DNA of 64,000 nucleotides from Cristatella mucedo (GCA_009760855.2 WPIO01000024.1:1730001-1794000); one strand, 5' to 3'. Positions 50,288 to 61,830 are shown, numbered from the stretch's first letter. Program-made: numbers and translations. Notes: generated by a model from the sequence alone, not told the origin.

Positions 50288-50687
50288 GGCTTTGAGTCCC
50301 CACATGGACTTCTATAGTAGCCTACCCCTACAAACTTGTACCCGTGAAAAATAACGGAAAAACGATTGTGCTGCATTCCACTTCGGGCCTGAGTATCCGC
50401 TGATCTAGGGGTAAGCCTAGCGTACTGTAAGGCTAGGACTCCGTACTACGATCGCCGTCGTTAAGTGCTCGAATCTTACCATTAGTCTCTCTCTCTCTCT
50501 CTTTCTCTCTGCTCTTTACCTTATCATGAATGAGGCATTTCATAGCTTTTTTCAGCACGAGCGTACTGGGCTTCCACAGTCCCACTCATTGCTGTAGAGT
50601 TAGTCGTGCGCGACGTTTCTGTCGTGTTTTGGCAGTTTGGCACTAACTGGCTTCCCTTTTGCTTATTTTTCTCGTCGTCTGCGGTAG

Positions 50688-50850
50688 TTGGCCGTGATAG
50701 CCCTGGAGGTAAGGCGCTCGCTCTTTTCCAATCGGGGCTGTGCGTTCGCGTTCTGTAGTGGGCGATCCTCTATCACCAACTGCAAGCGGTGACGATAGCC
50801 GTTAAGGCTCTCCTGCCGCTATACGAATGAGGCTGTTATATCAGCTTTTT
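50688..50850 (+). mobile_element. SINE-A (tRNA-derived)
   Basis: Box A TTGGCCGTGATAGCCCTGGA, CTGTAGTGGGCGATCC and tail GAATGAGGCTGTTATATCAG. Box B is degraded (GTGCGTTCGCGTTC). Confidence 0.75.
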
Positions 50851-51539
50851 GTTGGGTTAAAACTCGCCGGACTACAATGGCGGGCGGAAACCGCAAGTTT
50901 TATGCGGAAGTTAGCTAAGGTCGGGGATAATCACGGAAACTTTTATGTGGCTTTTGCTTCATCCTCTAGCATGTCCGGTATGTTGCTTCTGGCGTTACTG
51001 ACTGACGAAAGACGCCAGCGTTGCCAATTCGTGTTCTGCTTCCGCTTCTTTCAACGTCTCCGCCCAACGCGTTGTTGCTGGAGCGAATGATTTCTGCTTA
51101 TGCTGGATCTTTATTGGCATTCATTCGAAAAATCCAACGGCTGCGAACTTGAAGTATTCGATGAATTCGCAACGATTTATAAAAAATACTGGTTACACTA
51201 AATAAATCGGGCAGCTTTTCTCATTCGCCAACTCTACTACGCCTAGCAGAAGTTGGAAGTTGCGCCGGAAGCGCCTTTCACTTCGTACATATCGAACAGA
51301 GCTCAAGATGCTGATGTTGCAAACGCCTGCACGCACAGCGCTCGTACTGATGCTAGTCTCAGCCATGTCGTGACGAATACTGACGACGCCTGAAATTTTT
51401 AGCACGGCTAGCGACTTGTAGGTGCTGCATCAATGCACGCAGGTACGCCGACAGTAGCGAAAAAACGGTAGCGAAGAAGAGCGCTCACAAATTAACGTAA
51501 AAATTCGATTCGTATCCCTAGCGTAGACGAGCCTATTTA

Positions 51540-51640
51540 TACTAATAATGCACTTGATAAAGCGCCCTCAGAGAACTCAATCTCTTTCTAGGCGCTTTAC
51601 ATTTGCTGCAAAGGGAAACGCGATTGAATGGTGAGTAATG
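51540..51640 (-). mobile_element. LINE family B, 3' tail
   Basis: TGATAAAGCGCCCTCAGAGA, CTCTTTCTAGGCGCTTTAC and the ATTTGCTGCAAAGGGAAACG segment, a near-exact copy of the 2455 tail. Confidence 0.95.
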
Positions 51641-52341
51641 GTGAGTAATTTGACAACAGCGGCCGGTTACAGGCATTCAACAACGGCCAGGATGTACGCC
51701 ACGGTTCTCTGGCCGATACGGCCTCGGCCTTAGATTATCATATACTCGTGAGTAATCAGCCCTAAGCTGGTTACTTTAGCTGGCGCTGCCGTTTCGTCGC
51801 AATGCGGTGGCAAGCCTTTGAAAAACCCTTTTAAGTTCAAGCCTGTTCAAGCGTGTTAAGTTCTAGCGTGTCAGTGTTGGATTTCAACTACAACTATATG
51901 TTATAGCTTTCAACTAAAATTACGCGTTACAGCTATTTATGAAAACTAGCAAATTGTCTCCACCTTTTGTGACGCTAGTCATTACTATACCCTCGTGGTA
52001 CACCTACGTATTCATCACAAAGGGCTGAATGTCAAAGTGATGCCAATGAAGCGACTTACGAACCAAGTAGCGGACTGACTGACAAACCTAGCATTATTAC
52101 AGTGGTTGATTGCACCCGTGAAAAATCATGGAAAACCAGCTATGCCTTAGAAGGCGTGCCTGAGTGTCCGCTAAACTAGCTGGTGAGCTCGCCCCAATAG
52201 TTAATATGTTTATAAAATGAACATCAATCTTAATTTATGAAATGTATTAGTCAGCACTGGGTAGGGAATCGGCATTGAGTCACTTTATGCGGAAAGTATG
52301 AACGTGCTGACCGTCTTTAAATTTATATCAGCGCTCACGCT

Positions 52342-52372
52342 CCCCCCCCCGTTAGGAATCGGGGGGGGGGGG
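52342..52372. repeat. C9 / G12 hairpin-like homopolymer pair
   Basis: Nine C, a 10-base spacer GTTAGGAATC, then 12 G. It can fold as a hairpin with C-G pairing; it may also be a sequencing-difficult site. Confidence 0.85.
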
Positions 52373-53714
52373 CAGAGTCTATTTATGCATGGCCGTCGCT
52401 TACCAAAGGCAGGCACAGTACAACTTCCGGTCGGTCACACACTCACTCGGGCAGCTTTCCAATAAGCCAGCTCTGCTGCACCAAGCGAAAGGTGGGAAGC
52501 ACTGTAAGCGCTAGTCATCATTTAGGGCGGCCGCAAAGGTCGGAGGTCGTAGCAAAAAAGCACAGGCACGTGCGTGCCGTGGGCAACTTTCGGAAAACTC
52601 GTTGAAGTTTATAGTCTGGGGAAGTTCATGAAACTCCAAAGTTTAACTTTAACCATGCAAATTAGAAAAGTATCTCTTTTTGTTGGACATTCATTATTGC
52701 TGCGCTGCCATTGTAGGAATATAAATATGTCACCGAGGACTCCGGTGTACACGTGACTTCAGTGACTGTGTCGGGCTTACGGACTGTCAGACTTAGCTTA
52801 TCCAACTCTATAATAAGCTAGTTAATGTTTCCATCAATTCGCCAACTAACAAATAGGTGTAATGCTGAGAGGCACCATTCACGAGATGCGAGTAACGGTT
52901 TGAATTACGCTCGAAGTTTCTGCAACATCGACAACTGCGACCACATGGCCAAAGCACATGAAGAATCGCTGCTCAGACCTCAGAAGGCAGATAGTTCATC
53001 ATTCATCATTCATATCTGTCTTGTAAGTTAATAGCCAATCAGAATGCGTATCAAGCAGGCTGCTACTTACTCACATCGGAACACGAATCGTACCCGAAAG
53101 ATATCCATTTCGCGAGTGTGCCTGATTTAGCCCTATTTTCTTCTATGCTTTAGTCAAATGCCCACGTTCTTGACCTGATGAAGGCCAATGAGAATAAGGT
53201 GCGTATTAAAACGTGTCCATAGGTAATTAAATTTACAGATCCAACTTGCTCCGGTGAGGAGTTCCGTAGCAGTCAGACGCAGTTACTTAGTGGAGAACCC
53301 AGGCAAAACCAACGATCAATGGATCTGTCCACGACTTCAGTCCTTGCTCCGATAAGAAGGAAACAGCGCTGGTCTTCGTTGACTCAGGAGAGCCAACGGC
53401 TCATAGTTTCCGCTAGCTTGGCTAGCTGGAAACATGGAAGCCGTGGTTATCGGGGCAACTTTAATTACTTTAAGAGTGTTAAACGTAGCTCGTTGAATCG
53501 TGCACGAATGTCGCTATGTAACGGCTTATGCGCGAGACCTGTTTTCGTGCATTTCAATTGCTATCGTCAGTTATACTTTATGAGACCTTTTAAACGTGCT
53601 CAGCGTCGAATCAGGAAGTGCAGTTTTCATCTATAAACGCTGAGTGTCAAATTAGGAAATGCAACTTCCACCTACGAGTACCGAGCTTCGAATAAGGAAC
53701 TAGAGCTTTAATAA

Positions 53715-54150
53715 TAAGAATAATAATAATAATAATTACGATGCATAGTTTTATAGCGCCCTTAGAGCACTAGATCTCTATTGAGGATAGATACAACTCA
53801 CTGAAATTGAAGGAATATCCAAGGGTTAGTGACTTGTACGCTATTTTGCTTCGAAAAGCATGAAAAAGCACAAAAGAAAGACACCCAGGAGACACACTGG
53901 CTAGTAGGACTCCTGTTTTGTAATATGCTCTGAATCATGAAAGCAGGGCCAAAGCAGCGGATTCAATTGTTGAAACTTATTAAGTGAAGCTAACTCAAGT
54001 GGCAGGGCAGGTGGTAACGGAAGCCGGAAGCAATTATAAATCTGTCGGTTAACACGAACTGAACGTGCGATCGCCGAAGATTTTAATTTAGTTCGAGGAA
54101 CGCCGAGATAGAAATTTAAAGGAAGGAGCAGCAAGCTTTCATCTAAAACT
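53715..54150 (-). mobile_element. LINE family C, 3' fragment
   Basis: AATAATAATAATAATTACGA tail, TATAGCGCCCTTAGAGCAC and CTAGATCTCTATTGAGGATA; the minus-strand reading carries a short decayed LINE ORF (SLLLLPLNFYLGVPRTKLKS). Confidence 0.6.
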
Positions 54151-54384
54151 TGAGGGGTTAGCAATATCCAGTGAATCTGACACCTGTACGGCAAATATCA
54201 ATAATATTAAATATTATGCATACCATTCATGCAATTTTAAAAAGTCGAACAGATATAAGAGAAAGTTGGCTTTGGAGTCGACGCCTCATTCACAATGGCT
54301 CTTATCAGAAGAGCAATACGCAGTAATTTGTTAATTTGATTGGACATTTTCCAATTCTACCGAGCCCACAATTCGCAGTTTTTA

Positions 54385-54560
54385 GAACAAGAATAATAAT
54401 ACATTTAAATAACGCCAGCAGAAAACCAATCTCATTCTGGGCACTTTAAAGATTGTGTAAAGGAAGCATGACCGCAAGCTTGTGGTAAAATGCAGTGTTA
54501 TCACGCACAACCCACTTAAGTATAATCCACAAGAAACCAACACAGCCAGGAACTCAGTCT
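54385..54560 (-). mobile_element. Diverged LINE-B/C tail
   Basis: AATAATAATACATTTAAATA, CCAATCTCATTCTGGGCAC and GGAAGCATGACCGC, a more diverged relative of the LINE-B tail. Confidence 0.5.
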
Positions 54561-54584
54561 GATTGACGTCGCGAAATCATTTAT

Positions 54585-56230
54585 AATAATAGTAATACAT
54601 TGGTAATAGTGCCTTCAGAGAAATCAATCTCTTTCTAGGCACCATATGCAGCAAAAGAAGCACGGTCGAACGGTTAGTGGAAGCACGCTCAATAAACAAT
54701 AAGGCTAACACGGTTAGGGGTGACGTGCACAGGGTCAGCATGCACAGTGTATGGTTAGTGGCAGCATGCACAGTGTCAGCATAAGCACATACAGGGAGTT
54801 ACATGGACTCACTCAATGCGGTGATAAGTAGATGCGTTTTTAGTTTTTATTTAAGTGTAGTCCAGTCAGTGGATGTCATGATGCAAGTCAGAAGTGAGTT
54901 CCAGGCTTTGGGAGTATACGAACTAAAGACACGGTTTCCGAAAGAATATGAGGTTCGTACGAGGTATACGTGTAAGATTAGATTTCTGAAAAACCAATGG
55001 TACGATGCTTAGCCTGGTGGGGAAGTTGATCTTATAGGTAGGCTGGAGCCAAATAATGAAGGGACCTATAAGTGAGTGACAGAACCTTGAAGTCGATACG
55101 TTGTTAACTGGGCTAGTGCAGGTCAGCGATAAAGGGTGTGATGCGGTAGCTTCGTGGCTCATGACAAACAAGCCTATCTGCAGAGTTTTGCACCACTTGT
55201 AGGCGTCTGATAGCACATACCGATAGGCCGACAGTAAGTTACCGGTCGAGGCATGATGTCACAAATGCAAGGATCAATATAGATGTGGTATTCCTGTCAA
55301 AGCAAGCCCAAATTTTAGCAATGCTATGTAGCTGGAAGTAGGCAGACTTGACTGTGGAGCTGAAGTGGTCGTCAAATGAAAGGTCACTTTGGAATATGAC
55401 ACCTTGATTTCGTACAGATTCAACAAGACATATGCTAGCAGAGCCTGTTTTGAGCGTTAATCTTTCCAATTTCTGAATCACTTGGTTTGCCTATAACTAC
55501 AAAGTTGGTTTTATTATCATTCAATTTGTAAAAAAAATTTGACATCAATGTAAGGATGTCATCAATGCATGCAACAAGGGAGGTGAAAGAATCCAACGTG
55601 CTGGAGGGCTGGATGGATCAAAGCAAAGGTGTAACTGAGAGTCTCCAACGTGCTGGAGGGCTGGATGGATCAAAGAAAAGGTGTAACTGAGAGTCATCTG
55701 CATAGAAGTGAAGTAAGGCGGTTGCTTTTCCATACCTCAGTCCCTAGGTCATGAGTTCAAATACTGTGGTGGGCCATTCTTTATTGCAGCTTCAAGCGGT
55801 GGTGATAGCCGTAAAGGCTCTTCTATAGCTATGCACAAGAGGCCGTTTAATCAGCTAGCATTTTTTAGATCGTGCCTGGCAATCACCCCAGCTAGAGGGA
55901 TAGTATAGATCATGAAAGAATGGGACTCGGCACAAAACTCCAAGGTACCCCATATTTCAGAGGTTCCTCAGATGACCTTTGTCCATTCACATCAATACTC
56001 TGGAGTCTCCGACTGAGATAGGATCTGAACCATTTCGCACGAGAAGAACTTGGTGATCGATAGTATCTAAAGCTGCCGAAAGATCAAGTAAAACAAGCAG
56101 AGACTCAGCCTAAGTCTGAATTCCTATGTAGGTCGTTATACTCAATGCTGACTCTGTGGATTGATTTTTTCTAAAACCAGACTGGAAGTTTCTAGCAAAG
56201 TTTAAGTTTCAATTTATTCAGCTGGTTTGC
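54585..56230 (-). pseudogene. LINE family B, degenerate, with SINE-A inside
   Basis: The - strand encodes broken pieces of the LINE-B RT: RIPRTNLIFFRKPCL, SASICLVESVRNQGVIFQSD and QMTLSYTF. A 52-bp tandem duplication (55592-55643, 55644-55695) sits within it and SINE-A is inserted at about 55708-55862. The LINE-B tail is at 54585-54640. Confidence 0.88.
55708..55862 (+). mobile_element. SINE-A inserted in LINE-B
   Basis: GTAAGGCGGTTGCTTTTCC start, CATGAGTTCAAATACTGTGG (degraded box B), GGCCATTCTTTATTGC and tail AAGAGGCCGTTTAATCAGC. Confidence 0.8.
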
Positions 56231-56279
56231 CACGACTCGTTACAATGTTAATAGGAATGGTAGAAAGGAGAGGAGACTT

Positions 56280-56280
<1 letters not shown>

Positions 56281-56311
<31 letters not shown>

Positions 56312-56322
56312 AAGAGAGAGAG
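56281..56322. repeat. (AT)n(AG)n microsatellite
   Basis: ATATAT then AGAGAG, ending just before the 5-bp target-site duplication of the LTR element. Confidence 0.9.
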
Positions 56323-56327
56323 ATAAA

Positions 56328-56332
56328 CATAG
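56328..56332. repeat. 5-bp target-site duplication, left
   Basis: CATAG, matched exactly by 58415-58419 beyond the other LTR. This is the usual Ty3/Copia integration length. Confidence 0.9.
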
Positions 56333-56627
56333 TGTGGTTCGGCATACAGAACGTTGGCCCAGAACAACGCCAACGGTTTTTTGTACAAGGCACGGAGCAG
56401 CAAGACGCACGACTGCCTTCGCCCCCTTCTCACACTAGAGTCTCCTTTCACTCCTCCGGTTGACCCCGATGATTAATCGAGGACCATAACTGTGCAGCGG
56501 CCGATCCTGATGGTGAATCCACCATCTGGCCACCAGCGGTTACCGGCCCTGGCCACCAGCGGTTACCGGCCAGTGTCCATGCCACATCACAGGTTCATTA
56601 GAGGAGCCGGCCTACACTCAAACTACA
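56333..56627 (-). repeat. LTR (3' LTR of the - strand element)
   Basis: 295 bases, starting TGTGGTTCGGCATACAGAAC. It differs from the other LTR mainly by an extra 23 bases created by a tandem duplication of GGCCACCAGCGGTTACCGGCC near 56535-56580. Confidence 0.93.
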
Positions 56628-56883
56628 CGCCCCCTTGACCTTAAGGTCACAAGTTTGCAGCACCAACACACGTAGCTGCAACGTACAGGGCAGCATGAAC
56701 GAGCCTATCTAAGCAGCAATGAACGAGCCTATCTATAAACGATGTAAACTAGACCCTACACATCCTCAACATGGCAGCTAGCATCAATAGCTGACCCCAC
56801 AGTCTACCTGACGGCTGATCGCAAGAGGCGAGCTGGTGCACGGCCTTTCGCGACTAGCCGGCAATGTGAGCCACCGACCATCG

Positions 56884-58203
56884 TCATCGAGCTGACGTAC
56901 TCGGCCACTGTTTTCCGGACACCAACCGCGTCGCTCCATCCGCCTCTGCCGATTCTTCCGCAGCGTCTCCGATATACGCAGCTGCTTCTCCGTCCTGCGT
57001 ACCTTCTCCAACCTGAGCAGTCTCTCCGGCCTGCACAGTCTCCGCGGCCTCCACAGATTCTCCCTCCTGTACAGCCTCTCCGTCCTGTGCAGACTCTTCA
57101 GTCTGCACACACTCTCCGGCCTGTGCAGACTCTTCGGTCTGCACACACTCTCCTGCCTGTGCCGCGTCACAGCCCACCGGCTGGTGAAAGGCCCACGTCA
57201 CCTTCATGGCTTTCGCTGCATCGCCGCCCACTACCTCTCTGGCGGACGCCGCCGACTCTGCCGCGGACGCCGCCGACTCTGCCGCGGACGCCGCCGACTC
57301 TGCCGCGGACGCCGCCGACTCTGCCGCGGACGCCGCCGACTCTGCCGCGGACGCCGCCGACTCTGCCGCGGACGCCGCCGACTCTGCCGCGGACGCCGCC
57401 GACTCTGCCGCGGACGCCGCCGACTCTGCCGCGGACGCCGCCGACTCTGCCGCGGACGCCGCCGACTCTGCCGCGGACGCCGCCGACTCTGCCGCGGACG
57501 CCGCCGACTCTGCCGCGGACGCCGCCGACTCTGCCTCGGACGCCGCCGCCTTCCACGCGTCCGCTGCCGCTTTCCACGCGGACGTCGCCGCCCTCCACGC
57601 GGACGCCGCTGCCGTCTCACTCTCCGTCGCCTCAGTCACACCGCTGACCGTTGCCTCGCACAACGCCGTTGCTTCGTGGAACACCATCGCAGCCTGACCA
57701 ACCGTCACCGCTTTGATAACCGTTGCCTGCCGCCACGGGGTGGCAGCCTGACAAACCTCTGACGCCTGGCACACAGTCGGTGACCGCTGCTGCCGCTTCT
57801 GGTCGCTCCTGTCGGCCCTCTCAGTCCGACCAGCCTTTACCCGATCAGCGTGCAGCAATCGCGCTCTACCGGCCGGCGAGGTGAATGCCCTCACTAGAGC
57901 CTCACGAAACTTGGCATAGTCATCCTGAACTTCCTGCGGGAGCCCCGAGGCAAACGTGAAGGCCCCGCCTTGCATCGCAAGGAGCAAAAACAAGTGGCAC
58001 TCACTCTGTTCGTGGCCACTTTTCTCGATCTCCCTCTCGAAGTTCAGCAGCCAGCCAACGAAGTCTCCGAAGCCATTGAAGTCTAGCGACGCTGCACAAG
58101 ACATCTCCCAGGGCGTCATCGGCTCCATCCCATGAAATAGCTTGTGGTTCGGCATACAGAACGTTGGCCCAGAACAACGCCAACGGTTTATTGTACAAGG
58201 CAC
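56884..58203 (-). CDS. Gag-like ORF of the LTR element, with 7-residue repeats
   Basis: 439 codons on the - strand. The N-terminal ~25 residues lie inside the LTR. Residues ~27-115 resemble a retrotransposon gag capsid: MTPWEMS, FGDFVGWLLNFEREIE, CHLFLLLAMQGGAF, GLPQEVQDDYAKFREALVRAF. Then come basic and low-complexity sequence, about 14 copies of ESAASAA (21-bp minisatellite 57254-57547) and a second Glu/Gln-rich repeat region (ECVQTEESAQ, GEAVQEGESVEA). No zinc knuckle is visible. It is part of a mobile element and not a host gene. Confidence 0.7.
   Translation of the reverse strand: MPCTINRWRCSGPTFCMPNHKLFHGMEPMTPWEMSCAASLDFNGFGDFVGWLLNFEREIEKSGHEQSECHLFLLLAMQGGAFTFASGLPQEVQDDYAKFREALVRAFTSPAGRARLLHADRVKAGRTERADRSDQKRQQRSPTVCQASEVCQAATPWRQATVIKAVTVGQAAMVFHEATALCEATVSGVTEATESETAAASAWRAATSAWKAAADAWKAAASEAESAASAAESAASAAESAASAAESAASAAESAASAAESAASAAESAASAAESAASAAESAASAAESAASAAESAASAAESAASAAESAASAAESAASAREVVGGDAAKAMKVTWAFHQPVGCDAAQAGECVQTEESAQAGECVQTEESAQDGEAVQEGESVEAAETVQAGETAQVGEGTQDGEAAAYIGDAAEESAEADGATRLVSGKQWPSTSAR
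57254..57547. repeat. 14 x 21-bp minisatellite (GC-rich)
   Basis: GACTCTGCCGCGGACGCCGCC repeated 14 times almost without change, then degenerate units to about 57605. It is open in several frames, which explains the overlapping long ORFs on both strands. Confidence 0.97.
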
Positions 58204-58414
58204 GGAGCAGCAAGACGCACGACTGCCTTCGCCCCCTTCTCACACTAGAGTCTCCTTTCACTCCTCCGGTTGACCCCGATGATTAATCGAAGACCATAAC
58301 TGTGCAGCGGCCGATCCTGATGGTGAATCCACCATCTGGCCACCAGCGGTTACCGGCCAGTGTCCATGCCACATCACATGCTCATTAGAGGAGCCGGCCT
58401 ACACTCAAACTACA
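58143..58414 (-). repeat. LTR (5' LTR of the - strand element)
   Basis: 272 bases, near-identical to 56333-56627 apart from the 23-bp duplication and a few substitutions. It ends ...AACTACA on the + strand. Confidence 0.93.
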
Positions 58415-58556
58415 CATAGAAGTATAGAAGAAGAGCGGAGAAGGAATGAGTGATCGGGCAATTTGTGGATGGTTCAGGAACCAGCAGATTGTAAGTTGAC
58501 TGTGGCCAGCAGTTCGACGCACGGTTGCGACCAGCCTCCGACTTCACAAGGTAGAA

Positions 58557-58665
58557 TAATAATAGTAATAGTAATTATAATAATACTAATACATTTAATA
58601 TAGTGCTCTAAGAAAATTCAATCTCTTTTAGGCACTTTACATTTGCTGCAAAGAAAGCATGATCG
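58557..58665 (-). mobile_element. LINE family B, 3' tail
   Basis: AATAATAGTAATAGTAATTA tail, ATAGTGCTCTAAGAAAATTC, CTCTTTTAGGCACTTTACA and GAAAGCATGATCGAATGG. Confidence 0.85.
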
Positions 58666-58950
58666 AATGGATGTATCCTGTCCCAAACTCAGCCTAAAAG
58701 AACTCTCAAGCCATTGAGACCGAAGCAAGCTTTGTCTAAAGCAGCTCCTTGATGAATATTTCCAGAAATAAATTTTGTATATCGCCTCTAATAATGAAGT
58801 TCAAAAAGGGAAAGTTCACGAGTAACGGACCGCCCAGGCGGGATAACTGCAAGCCTGCGCTACGGGGGGTTGCGCGCTCTTTTTAATAGGAGGCGGAGTT
58901 GCTCGGATAAATCCGGACTCGGGTCTCGGACGCTCTCCGCGCTTCTAGCC

Positions 58951-59067
58951 ATGGGTAAAGACGGTGGCTTTCTTACGCCAAAGGCTATTGCGAACAGGAT
59001 TAAGGCTAAGGGGTTGCAGAAACTGCGGTGGTTTTGCCAAATGTGCCAGAAACAGTGCCGCGACGAG
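58951..59067 (+). CDS. KIN: KIN exon 1
   Basis: 39 codons; MGKDGGFLTPKAIANRIKAK then WFCQMCQKQCRDE (first two Cys of the zinc finger). Donor GAG|GTAAGA. Confidence 0.97.
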
Positions 59068-61751
59068 GTAAGACCGATGCCCGCCCTTTTTCCTCCGATT
59101 CGATGCGCCAGAGACTACCCCGCCGTCTTTGATTTTCTGCGCAGGGTGCGGGCTTCATTAGCGTTCTGAGTCAGAAATTTTTTAGACTCGTCTAAAATAA
59201 TCTAGTATTTGCAGAACGGGTTCAAATGTCACACCATGTCAGAATCTCATCAACGGCAGCTCCTTCTGTTCGCAGAGAGCCCTGATAAGTTTTTGAACAC
59301 TTTCTCTGAGTGAGTGAACGCTTTCGCGCCCACGTATCGTTTTTGGCGTATAGCTGTTTTTGACTCGCACGCATCTTTTGGGCGTGCAGCTGCTGACCCC
59401 TGCGGCCGCGCGGTCTTGCAGGGAATTCAGGGATGGCTACCTGACGCTGCTGAAGCAGCGTTTTGGAACGAAGCGCGTGCACGCCAATCAAGTTTACCAG
59501 GAGTACATAGCCGATCGGCAGCACGTCCACATGAATGCGACAGAGTGGGAAACCCTAACCGATTTTATCAAGTGGCTCGGAAGAGAAGGTAGCGTTAACG
59601 TGCAACAGCTCACTAGTGCAAACCGCACATCTTACGATGTCCGTATGTACGCCCGGCAATCTTTCGCACGCAACGTTAGTCCGACTGCTATCCTGTCGGT
59701 TAACTCAGTCGGTTAACAGGGTGCTTGGCAGCACCCTGTGTTCGACAGGAGTAACAACTTGTAACAATTGAAACTTGTAACAAAGGAGTAACAACTTGCA
59801 AGTAACAAGCTCAGTCAACTCGCCTTTCTGGTCGTCTTTCTTGATCTCCTTGGCCTCCTTGAAAATTACCAGCATGCGCTTGTGGTATTGTCGAGTCATT
59901 TTGCCTCCTGTAACCTCAGCGTACGCGAAAGCCTGCACGCGAAAGCCTGCGCATTAATTCTTAAGGAGGCCTCCCCCAGTGGCTGCAATGTGCTTGCTTG
60001 CTGAAAGATGGGCAGGTTGTGACCGGACGTTTCCCGCAAAACAACTATAATGCTAATTACAGTAAGATATTTGTATAGCGCATTAAGGGAACGAAAAATC
60101 TCACTCTAGGCACTTCACATATGCTGTGGAAGGGAAGCATGTCAATTGGTTATGGATAGCACGATAACGTGCACAGTGTCAGTAGACTTAAACGCACAAA
60201 GGACAGTTCATACGGACAGGGCTGCTATGGCCTGGATTATGCCACGGAGTCGCTCGAAGGGTTTTTTGTTGCAAAACGTTGTGGAGATGCGTGGCAGTAG
60301 CCACTTCTGATTTCGGGAATGAGATAGGTAGCCCTAGCCCTCATCCCGGGATGCAATGAGAAGTACTACTTTCATCACTTAAGACACTTGCAGGAGTGAG
60401 GTCTTTCAGTTCTTGAAGTTATTGCATTAACACGGGCTGATATTGTACGTACCGTTTCACTAATCCGTTAACGTTACACTAGTCTCTTTCTGGCCTTGGT
60501 TAATTGCCTAGATTTAGTTCTCTTAGGGTGTCATACAAACACATTATCATTAAAATTGTTTTAATCTCTGCTTTTAGGCCTTTGTACCGTTGACGATACT
60601 GAGAAGGGCTGGTTTGTCCAGTACATCGACCGAGACCCAGAGACCATCAAGAGACAGGAAGCTATCAAGTCGAAGGAGAAGCTGGAGTTGGACGATGAGG
60701 AGAGAAGTGCCAAGTTTATTCAGGTAAGCCAACCATGCTCTCCATATTCATATATTCATCTCCACGTAGACTTGAACCCCCTAAATGCACACCCCATGCA
60801 TGTACACCATCACTCGCACACTACATGCACACACATTACATGCATGCAGCCGGGCACACAACATACATGCATACTCCCATGCATGCGCATGTACATGTCC
60901 CATGCATGTAAACACCTCTCTCGGTGCTGCATCACTCCACTTCTCGCCGACCTTCACTAGCACCCCATCAAGCAGCGTATCGACGTCAAGGTTTTGTCGC
61001 TCATTTATAGGTTTCTTCACTCTCTGGCTCCAGGCTGTCAATCTGAACTACTTTCCTATCAGACTAGACTTCACACCGCCTGCTCTTCTGACTCAAGTCG
61101 TTTATCTGTGAGTCAAACTAGCCTCAAATCCTTTCGAGACCGTGCCTTTAGTTCGTGTACTCTTAAAGTCTGGAACTTATTCCCAACTGATGTTACGGCA
61201 TCCCCAGATTTTACTACATTTAAAAAGCTGAAAATGCACCTGTTCCTCAGCATTTGCCGGTCCATGTTCAATGGCCTATTTGTGCTTAAGCATGCTGATG
61301 CTGTGCATGTTATCTCTTAACCGTATTTAACATGCTTCCCTTACAACACATCTAAGGTGCCTAGAGAGGAGAGAGAGAGATTCAGCTCTCTTATGAGGAC
61401 GTTATAATAATTATTATTGTTAGCATTACACGTGCACGTTCCAAGCATGCGCACAACATGCATGCACCCGGGCATGCACACCCCAATGCATGTAAACCCC
61501 AATGAATGCATATTCCAATGCATGTGTATTCCAATGCATGCATACCCTTCATGCTTGTCACCTCCCTGTCTGTGCGCACCACCACCTATGTGTTCATCGC
61601 CCTCCCCCATGCACACTCCAGTCAGCGCACTCCCTGTCTGCCTTTGGCTCATGCTGCTCTGCCTCAGCGATCCCGCATTGCCTTCAAAACACTCACCTCA
61701 AGAGACATTTTATGCTCATCCTTTCTCAGTCTTTCTCTCTGTCTCTCTCTG

Positions 61752-61830
<79 letters not shown>

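Larger units (their letters stand above)
56333..58414 (-). mobile_element. Complete LTR retrotransposon with gag-like ORF only (TR-GAG-like)
   Basis: Two near-identical LTRs (56333-56627 and 58143-58414) bounded by TG...CA and flanked by a CATAG duplication. On the - strand the 3' LTR is preceded by a purine tract (AAGGGGGCG at about 56628-56636), so the element reads right to left. Between the LTRs lies one long gag-like ORF (58203-56884); no protease, RT or integrase is visible in about 1.5 kb, so this is non-autonomous and would depend on a full element elsewhere. No clear tRNA-primer site is seen after the 5' LTR. The high LTR identity argues for a recent insertion. Confidence 0.9.
49390..58950. 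other. Intergenic region between the CUB-Sushi gene and KIN
   Basis: Largely repeats: SINE-A at 50688-50850, LINE-B tails at 51540-51640 and 58557-58665, LINE-C at 53715-54150, a related tail at 54385-54560, LINE-B at 54585-56230, AT/AG microsatellite at 56281-56322 and the LTR element at 56333-58414. The 50850-51540 and 51650-53700 stretches show no recognisable gene. Confidence 0.6.

Noticed and set aside
57254-57547. CRISPR array
   Set aside because: Units are contiguous with no unique spacers, and the genome is eukaryotic.
57206-57697. Ala/Asp/Ser-rich ORF on + and four other ORFs over 57087-57762
   Set aside because: All are shadows of the 21-bp minisatellite. The - strand 439-codon frame is the one with gag-like sequence outside the repeat.
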